A stretch of 64,000 nucleotides of DNA, from NCBI GenBank assembly GCA_033439255.1, contig CM065885.1, positions 2,232,001 to 2,296,000 of the forward strand, written 5' to 3'. Positions 57,001 to 64,000 of the stretch are shown here, piece after piece (within the stretch, counting starts at the first letter, position 1; each line of letters opens with the position of its first letter). The position numbers were made by a program, and so were the translations under genes. Origin of the DNA: Hericium rajendrae (lineage: Eukaryota; Basidiomycota; Agaricomycetes; Russulales; Hericiaceae). The notes beneath the pieces were generated by a model, which worked only from the letters and a program-made list of their open reading frames with translations, did not search any database and had not been told where the DNA came from.

Positions 57001-58119
57001 GTCGACATCCTTTTTGACAGGATTTATCGGAACTACGGCCTCTGGGAACGCCTCATCTCTGATCGTGGCCCACAGTATGCAGGCAAAGTCATGCGTGGCG
57101 TCTTCGACAAACTTGGTATCAAGTCCTCCCTCAGCACCGCCTATCATCCACAGACCGACGGCGAGTCAGAACGCGTCAATCAAGAACTCGAGCAGTTCCT
57201 TCGTACCTTCTGCAACTACCGTCAGGATGATTGGGTCCAATGGCTCCCTTATGCTGAGTTCTCGCACAACCACCGTATCCACAGCGCCACTAACCGAGCT
57301 CCATTTGAAATGCTCCTCGGCTATATTCCCACTGCCATCCCCACTGTCAACCCCACATCGTCTACACCCACCGTTGAGGATCGTTTCCGTCACCTCGAAC
57401 AACTTCGCACTGAGGTCCAGGCCAGCCTTCAAACAGCTGCTGATCTCATGAAGCGCAACAACCAGGACCATATGCATGACACCATCCACTTCCAGGTTGG
57501 TGACAAGGTCTGGCTCGATGGCAAGAACATCAAAACCACGCGACCCAAAGCTAAGCTTGCTGATCGACGCCTGGGACCTTTCGAAATCACTGACGTCCTG
57601 GGCCCAGTCTCTTATCGACTGAAGCTACCGTCCACCTGGCGTATCCACCCGGTGTTCCACACATCCCTGTTGTCCCCTTACAAGGAAACCGACGCTCATG
57701 GTCCCAACTTCCCTGCACCACCACCTGACCTGGTGGAGGGCGAGGAAGAGTACGAAGTTGAGTCTGTCCTCGATGCTCGTCTCACCCAGAACAAACGCGG
57801 CATTGAATATCTCGTCAAATGGGCAGGCTACCCTGATTCGGAAAATCAGTGGCTTTCACGTACCTCCCTTTCCAATGCCCATGGTGCAATCACCGACTTC
57901 TACACCCGCCATCCGCATGCACTCAAGGCTCCCAATCTTCGTGGACTCATCTACCTCGACCCCGTCCATGCTCATCACGCACTCCAGGCGAAAGTGCGTC
58001 TTAGAGAGGGGGTGATGTCACGGATCGCTCCATTTCTCTCCGCCTTCTTCTCTGCCATCAAGGCATCGCGTCGGTCATGTGCTCCAGCAGCCCCATCACA
58101 TGTTCACTTCCTCACATGA
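54014..58119 (+). pseudogene. Pol of the Ty3/Gypsy element, frame broken once
   Basis: Two ORFs, 54014-55510 and 55507-58119, together cover protease (LLDSGAEG at about 54200), reverse transcriptase, RNase H, integrase and chromodomain. The RT is split at about 55469-55473, where a run of five Ts sits in the conserved stretch before the YMDD motif (55558-55569): the frame shifts there, so RT is not continuous. RNase H lies about 56000-56350, the HHCC zinc domain with [20 protein letters not shown] at about 56690, and the DDE core after it. The chromodomain EEEYEVESVLDARLTQNKRG with WAGYPDSENQW is at 57745-57860. Pol runs about 100 nt into the 3' LTR. The break may be a real mutation or a homopolymer assembly error. 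Confidence 0.8.
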
Positions 58120-61100
58120 CCTGGGACTATCCTTCACCCATGCCCTTGTTCCCCTTTGGGACATCCTATTGTTCTCCCTCCCATTGTTCTCCTTTTGGCC
58201 ACCATTGTTCTCACTCTATTGTTCGACCCGTTATGGTGTCCATTGTTCTTTTCCCATTGTCGTCCCAGTACTTATAGGCTCCCTGTCGCTCGCCTATTTC
58301 CCTAGATTGTCCATTTCGTCTGTACCGTACTGTACCTCCAATACAGGTCACTGCGCTGCTAGTCGCTCTCTGCTCTCTCACTCCCATCATCGCTGGTGAC
58401 TTGGGTGGTTCTCTGCTGTCTACGACCGAGTCTTGACACCACTCCCGTCACTCGCCGTACTTTCAACCTACATGCACCGCATCATAACTCAGTCACGCCT
58501 TTGGCCGAGTTTCTCGCTGCTCGAGGAGAGTTGGTGCCTTCCGCGAGCTCTTCCCGATTGGGCGCTGTGCCCAGCTCGCGAAAACATTCAAGGCTACCAG
58601 GCGATGCGGGCGAGGAGGGTGCTGATAAAGCGTTGAGTGGCTCGAAGCAGTGGAGGCTGGATGTTGAAGAGGACTCCGGTCCAGACATGGTGCATGCTTC
58701 TCCCATGTCCTTCTGTCCATGTCAATGCTGATGCTTCCGTAGGGCCCTCAATCGCCAACATTAGATGTGGATCTCGCTGCGCGTAGCCGCCCTGGTACTC
58801 CCCATTCCCCCGGTCCAACGTCCTCTGTTATCGCGGGCCCTGGCACTCGCTCCAACTCCCCGTTTCCCACACCTGATACTGAGACAGGTCCGCAGGCTGC
58901 TGATGATCCTGGGCCTGACGTCGAAGAGCCTGGAGACGGCCCCGTTCAGCGGACAAACTTGGATCCTGGCAGCATTGCTGACCTCGATGCACCGCGGGCT
59001 CCCTTAATAGTTCCACCCGCACCTGCACCCATGGCACCTGATGTGCGCGACGACACTTCTTTGCTAGAGCTGGATGCTCGCGGCCAGTCCATGGAGGATA
59101 TCCCTTCGAGAATTGAAGATGTTCGGACCGCTCAGGAGTTCATATGTCTGATGCAGACGGCATCACTCAAAGACGACAATCTACCGCCGGATACCCTCAA
59201 ACGTCTGCAAAACCCACTGCGCGACCCCCCCAACCTTGACGATGATCCCGTTCTCCGCTTCTCTATCTGCATTTTCCTTGCGTTGAGCAATGCTTCCCAG
59301 GACTCATACAATCGGATCCGTGCTGCATTTGCAGTCTTTGCTCAATGCTTCACCCATGCTGGACCAGCTGGACTTCAGCTTCTTTCCTATGACCAGGTCA
59401 AGCGTCGCATAGCCGAACTTAGTGGCGTAGTGCCTATTGTCCATCATATGTGTATCAATAGTTGCGTGGCGTATACAGGTCCCTTTCAAGACAAGGACAC
59501 CTGTCCCATTTGTGGCGAGTTGCATTACGACCAGAACAAGCTGCGTGCAAATGGGGCAAAGGTCGCACGTCAGCAATTTCATACTATTCCTCTCGGCCCA
59601 CAGCTCCAGGCTCGATGGCGTACGCCAGAAATGGCTCATAACATGCAGTATCGACATCATCGCATGACAGATATCTTGGACGAGATTCACCGCACGCAGC
59701 GAATAGCTGTCTACAACGATCTGTGTCATGGTACAGATTTGCTGCGAGCAATGCAGAAGGGTCGAATCATGTCTGATAACACCGTGCTGTACTTCTCAAT
59801 TGATGGTGCTCAGCTGTATCAGAGCAAGCAGTCTGACTGCTGGATTTACATCTGGATTCTTCTTGACCTTTCTCCTGATCTCCGCTACAAAAAACAACAC
59901 ATCCTTCCAGGTGGATTTATTCCTGGACCTCACAAACCCAAGAATCTTGATTCCTTCATCTTTCCAGGGCTCCGTCATCTGGCAGCACTTCAGAGGGAGG
60001 GTTTGCAGGTCTGGGATGCAGCAAAAGGCAGACAGATCATAGATCGTCCATTTCTTGCATATGCTAGTGCCGATACTCCTGCTATGTCAATGCTAGCTGG
60101 TCGAGTGGGACATCTTGGAGGCATGGGTTGCAGATACTATTGTCCACTTCAAGGTCGTCGTAAACCCCAAGGATCACAATACTATCCTGTTCATCTCAAG
60201 CCTGACAACTATGCTGTGGAAGGATGTTCTCATCCTGATGTAACATTGCACTCATTCAATGAGACTCCTGAGGAGATTTCCAAGCGGTACAGATTTATTT
60301 AATTCTGATATGATTAGATGCTTATAATTTCTCTGTTAGCTACAAGGACAATTTGAAAAATGTGGTGGCTTCATTTGATCTGCGCGAGTTTCGCCGCCGT
60401 CGTCTTGAGTCGGGTATCTGCAAGCCTACCATTTTTAGTGGCCTCTCTGATGATCACAGACTGGAAATTCCTATTCTTTTTTGTGGAGACTCAATGCATT
60501 TACCCACTCTCAACATTCCTGACTTGAAGATAGCTTTGTGGCGAGGAACCCTGGAATGTGATCGTAATGATGACAAATCAACTTGGGATTGGGTTGTTTT
60601 GACAGGAGATACTTGGATCACTCATGGGAAAGCAGTAGAAGATGCCACACCTTATCTTCCTGGATCCTTTGAGCGACCTCCACGAAATCCTGCTGACAAG
60701 ATACACAGTGGTTATAAGGCTTGGGAGTTTCAAACCTATATCTATGGCTACTGCCCTGCCATGCTCTATAAAATCCTTCCCGACAAGTATTGGTGCAACT
60801 TCTGCAAGCTTGTTCTTGGTGTTCGACTTCTTCTCCAGCATTCCATTATCCCTGAAGAGCTTGCCTTGGCCAAAAAAGTACTTCTTGAGTACTGTGATGA
60901 ATCTGAGCTTCTTTATTATCAGCGCTTGACTTCTCGCATTCACTTCTGTTGTCAAAGCATTCATCAGATGCGTCATGCTGTGCCTGAGAGTATCCATGTG
61001 GGATTACTTGCTTTGACTAGCCAATGGCCCATGGAGCGCGTTATTGGAGACTTGGGACGAGAAATTCGACAATCTTCCAATCCATTTGCCAATCTTTCTC

Positions 61101-61832
61101 AACGAGGTATCATTCGAGCTCAGGTCAATGCACTTCATGCTATGATACCCAATTTGGAGCCACAAAAGTCACCTTTTCCTCAAGGTTCAGAGCCATTGCC
61201 TAACAACTTTGTTCTTCTTTGAGCTCGAGACAAGGCCCCACGCAAGGTGGATGGATATGAGGCTGAGGCTCATTTGGCCTATTTGGAGCAATTGCAGGCA
61301 GATGAACATTTAGATGTGATTATTCCTCAACAGATTTATCACATGAAGTGGGCTCGTCTTCGTCTTCCTAATGGACAAGTGGCCCGTTCTCTGTGGAAGG
61401 AACAGAAACTTGAGCAGCGCAAACTTAGAATGGCTAGAAATGTCAAAGTAAGATCTCATTTTTTTTTATCATTGATTTCTTTCTCAGCTAATTATAATTG
61501 TTTAGACTTATCTAGATGGACATTGGCGTTTTGGTGAAGTGCAATATTATTATCAATGGAAAATTGGTCAAGAGATGAAAACTTTAGCCATGGTTTCTCT
61601 TTATACTTTACCAGATGCTAATTTACTTGAAGCTTCTTTTGGAACAGTCTGGTCTTGCCAGTATCAAGGTGCTGAGGCTATGAGAGTTATTGATGTACAG
61701 ACAATAGCATCAGTTGTAGGCATGGTGCCTCATACCAGTGAACCAACTTGGCAGAACAGATATTTTGTAGTAGAACGAATGGGCTTAGATATTGTATATA
61801 AAGTCAGAGGGGAAGATGTTCCAGAGGAATAA

Positions 61833-62053
61833 ACATATTTTTTGCAATATATACTAGCCTATTTTAAGGTCATCAAACATCTGATCTATGTTCTTATCAT
61901 TTGACCAGAACAACACTTATAACAGCTCTCTAATTTATCTATTTAGTTGCTAAACTCACAGTGTGACAGTATATAAAAGCATAGCATAAATATGACAAGA
62001 AAGGACAAGAAAGCTATGAGGGTAACATATCTAATATAAGATCATAAGCAAAT
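61833..62053. other. convergent 3' region of transposase and oxygenase
   Basis: 221 bp between the two stops. AT-rich, no feature beyond likely polyadenylation signals. Confidence 0.4.
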
Positions 62054-63789
62054 TTAACTAACACCAAAGACCTGACGACGATCAGCAACAAGATCATCAT
62101 ACTTGGAAAAAAAGTTCAAACACTTCCGTCGACGTGCATCCTTTGGTCCATCAATTTGCTCCTTCTGAGCTGCAGTAAGGTCCTTTACTGGACGATAGCC
62201 ACAGCGCACCCACTGGATCAATGGGCCAGGACAATATTGAGTAAAAGAATATCTAGTCTCCCCTGGTTGGATTGCTGTGTTTCCGTGCCGTACACAAGCA
62301 GATGGAACTAGGATGGAGGATCCAGGGGGGAACTCTATGGCGAAGCCAAGGTCCCAAAAAATAAAATGGCCACCCTGTTTGGGATCGTAGTCACCGAGAG
62401 CAGTAATCTGACAGAATCCATAAGGAACATTGCGAGATATCCGCGTGTATAACAGTGCAGGCTTGCGGGCCCAGATTGAAGTTGGCAGATGGAAAAATAC
62501 TGCCTTCATATAACAGATGAAGGCCGTAACGTTGGTAGAGTGGCTCCAAGTTATCTGCATAATGTTTGTAGACCTTGGGGGCGCAATAGGCCAGGGATGC
62601 TAACAAGTATGCTGAATTAGATGTGAGAAATGTGATATATTGGATGAAACACACCACTTCCGAAGCTGGCTATCCGCGACAAAGATGGACTCTTGACAAG
62701 ACGATCAATGATCTCTTGATTCTTGGGGGTGTTGGCACGATATCCTGGTTCCTGTATGCTATCAGCACCGAGCTTCTGCGTCGCATGCAAGGGGCTCACC
62801 TTTTTATTCTTCCACCCCGAGTGCGTGACACCTGCAACTAGAGCAGGGAATTGACCGCGCTTGGATTGTCCTCCTGACTTGAAGTCCCCATCATGACGGG
62901 CCTGTTCTAGCTCTCGTTTCGCGTCTTCAATGACAGCGGGCCAGTCGGGATCATCTGGCTGGCCTAAGAGGTATGAGATGCCGAACTTCTCGAGGTCCCG
63001 CACCATGCGCCTTGACCTAAGACATGTATGATGTGAGTTTCGGTATGAAAGCAAGTAAATCGTACACTCACCTGCCATCCCACGGCTTAATTTCCAAGCC
63101 TAGAGCCACCAGCTGTTGGACAGTGAGTACCTCTTCGCCACGTTCCTGCGGCGTGGCCACATAAGTGTTTTGCGTCACGGGGAACTGGCTTGCTGAGGCC
63201 GCGACATCGATAACTTCCGGCGGTCCATGCTTTCTGCACATGTCGGCCTTTGGCTTGTAGCCAAATGGCCCCTTTTCGCCCGCCATCGAGCAGCTGTCCC
63301 GGCCTTGCTGGCATCCGTGGTAGGTTTCCTGGTTCTCATCTCAGGCTTGTCTTGCGGCGCGACCATATCCTTGCCGTCTGGTGAATTGTCATCAACATGC
63401 CCTGCGGCAGCGACTGGGTTGTCAGATAAATGGGTGTCGGCAGGGGGTGCACGTCCAGGGGAATCAGGGTAAGCGGCCAGCTCATCAGAAAGACATGCGG
63501 GTGATGGCGAAGGCCTGTTAGCAGAGGATGCGGGCAACGCAGGACCCCCGCGGGGTAGGGACAGAGGCCAGGGGGACGGCGCCGAGCTAAACTGCATGTA
63601 GGCGTAAAGCAAAGTAGGCTGATCGTCGTCGAGGTGGGGCGCAGGCTCATCCGGGCTGGAGGAGCTGTGGCTGTTAGGAGTGGCTTCCTGGATGTCGACG
63701 GTGGAGACCTCGTCAGCACATGCTTCTTCCACGTCCAGCGCACGATTAAGGAGGGGCCAAATCGCAACTTGGGTTTGAATTGAATCCAT
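62054..63789 (-). pseudogene. TET/JBP-like 2OG-Fe(II) oxygenase gene, frame broken
   Basis: Fungal relative of TET/JBP 5-methylcytosine dioxygenases, a family known to be linked to DNA transposons in basidiomycetes (Iyer and colleagues). The N-terminal region is disordered (starts MDSIQTQVAIWPLLNRALDV). Then conserved blocks: KPKADMCRKHGPPEVIDV; RRMVRDLEKFGISYLLGQPD; VAGVTHSGWKNKK; RIASFGSG; SLAYCAPKVYKHYADNLEPL. The catalytic double-stranded beta-helix shows HADIS (H-x-D), SACVRHGNTAI (distal His) and GETRYSFTQY (Arg for 2-oxoglutarate). Introns: three clear ones near 63010-63070, 62750-62795 and 62595-62650. Two frame breaks: near 63285-63310 (no GT donor available) and one extra base directly after HADIS, near 62427. 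So probably a pseudogene. Confidence 0.65.
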
Positions 63790-64000
63790 TCTGTGCGCGG
63801 ACGCGTGGTGCCGGAAAGACCGTGAGTCAGAGGCGAGGATTCAGAGCGTGAAGCCTACCCGTGAAGCTGCTTCAAGTGGATGTGAGTGACTTTCAGTAAG
63901 GACCTGTGGGCAAGTGGTTAGGAAAGGCGTAGTCCCCCGATAACGTGAATCCGTGGGCGGGGCGTTGAATGGATCCACGCAGCCATCATCGGCTCGCTGC
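63790..64000. other. 5' flank of the oxygenase gene
   Basis: No coding sequence recognised. Contains the presumed promoter; window ends here. Confidence 0.35.

Larger units (their letters stand above)
51334..58443 (+). mobile_element. Ty3/Gypsy chromovirus (LTR retrotransposon), complete
   Basis: 7,100 bp (51339-58438) between 5-bp target duplications CCACT (51334-51338, 58439-58443). LTRs 51339-51761 and 58016-58438, 423 bp each, start TGTCA and end TGACA. I see no difference between them, so insertion was recent. A purine tract (AGAGAGGGGG) lies just before the 3' LTR, and a TGG, the expected start of a primer-binding site, 2 nt after the 5' LTR. The LTR holds several copies of ATTGTTCT. 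Inserted in the first exon of the Tnp2 gene. Confidence 0.95.
51279..61832 (+). pseudogene. Tnp2-type EnSpm/CACTA transposase, split and with a stop
   Basis: The gene starts at 51279 (MASQQDHLCNCEKYCRGVPT), is cut by a 7.1-kb LTR element after 60 nt, and resumes at 58444 in frame (PVTRRTFNLHAPHHN). Introns: 54 nt after 58688 (to 58742), about 58 nt near 60295-60340, and about 55 nt near 61450-61515. The Tnp2 core is clear: MCINSCVAYTGPFQDKDTCP (Cys cluster), LYFSIDGAQLYQSKQSDCWI (catalytic-type Asp), DLSPDLRYKKQHILPGGFIP then GPHKPKNLDSFIFPGL. An in-frame TGA at 61220-61222 ends LPNNFVLL, but the frame continues (ARDKAPRKVDGYEAEAHLAY) to VRGEDVPEE at 61832. So it is triply or doubly inactivated at present. 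CACTA superfamily assignment is from the Tnp2 motif. Confidence 0.8.

Noticed and set aside
1-64000. CRISPR array or prokaryotic-type defence system
   Set aside because: Intron-rich eukaryotic genes throughout; the repeats at 45-49 kb have no unique spacers of constant size and contain splice-like signals.

Overview
The window looks like an Agaricomycete (mushroom-forming basidiomycete) nuclear contig, probably of polypore type. Genes carry many 46-70 nt introns with GTRNGY donors. Families typical of these fungi are present: DUF6533-type receptors-like membrane proteins, Tnp2/KDZ transposases with TET/JBP-like oxygenases, and a chromodomain Ty3 retrotransposon. I recognised families by eye from the sequence; nothing was searched against a database.

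0-5 kb: a Xaa-Pro dipeptidase/aminopeptidase P gene (+) converges on an F-box/leucine-rich protein (-). A non-autonomous hAT-like element (421 bp, 8-bp target duplication) sits in the F-box promoter. 5.6-10.9 kb: an old inverted duplication. Each arm holds a small acidic PWGLEVIEEV-repeat protein gene, a tandem-repeat tract and a tRNA-like Pol III/SINE-like unit; the centre holds a KDZ-like transposase fragment. A 359-bp CACTA-like MITE follows. 12.4-18.5 kb: three tandem four-exon genes for the same multi-pass membrane protein. 18.8-23.6 kb: an Asx-homology (DEUBAD) protein (-), a cysteine-rich zinc-binding protein (-), tRNA-Gly(TCC) (-) and an epsin (+). 24.6-28.0 kb: a very intron-rich sugar transporter. 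28.2-34 kb: a coiled-coil conserved protein (-), an LCHN/DENN-type protein (-) and the SMC5-6 subunit Nse3/MAGE (+). 34.6-43 kb: a DUF6533 membrane protein, a PIN-domain protein, mitochondrial ferredoxin/adrenodoxin reductase (with decayed duplicates of its 3' end behind it) and an HNH-type protein, all on the minus strand.

43.4-49.2 kb is the strangest part. A WDR48/Bun107-like WD40 gene is broken: its N terminus is out of frame and its C-terminal half is missing. It is followed by a 39-bp repeat cluster, an Arg/Ser-rich ORF, and a GC-rich array of about nine ~235-bp modules. Most modules carry two short hairpins whose sequence differs between modules while the pairing is mostly kept. Modules are separated by ~50-nt spacers that look like a family of spliceosomal introns.

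51-64 kb is a nested transposon region. A Tnp2 (EnSpm/CACTA) transposase gene (+) is split by a complete 7.1-kb Ty3/Gypsy chromovirus with LTRs that look identical, and it also has an in-frame stop. A TET/JBP-like 2-oxoglutarate/Fe(II) oxygenase gene (-), itself with two frame breaks, lies convergent to it. The transposase-oxygenase pairing and the covarying hairpin array are the two most interesting systems here.
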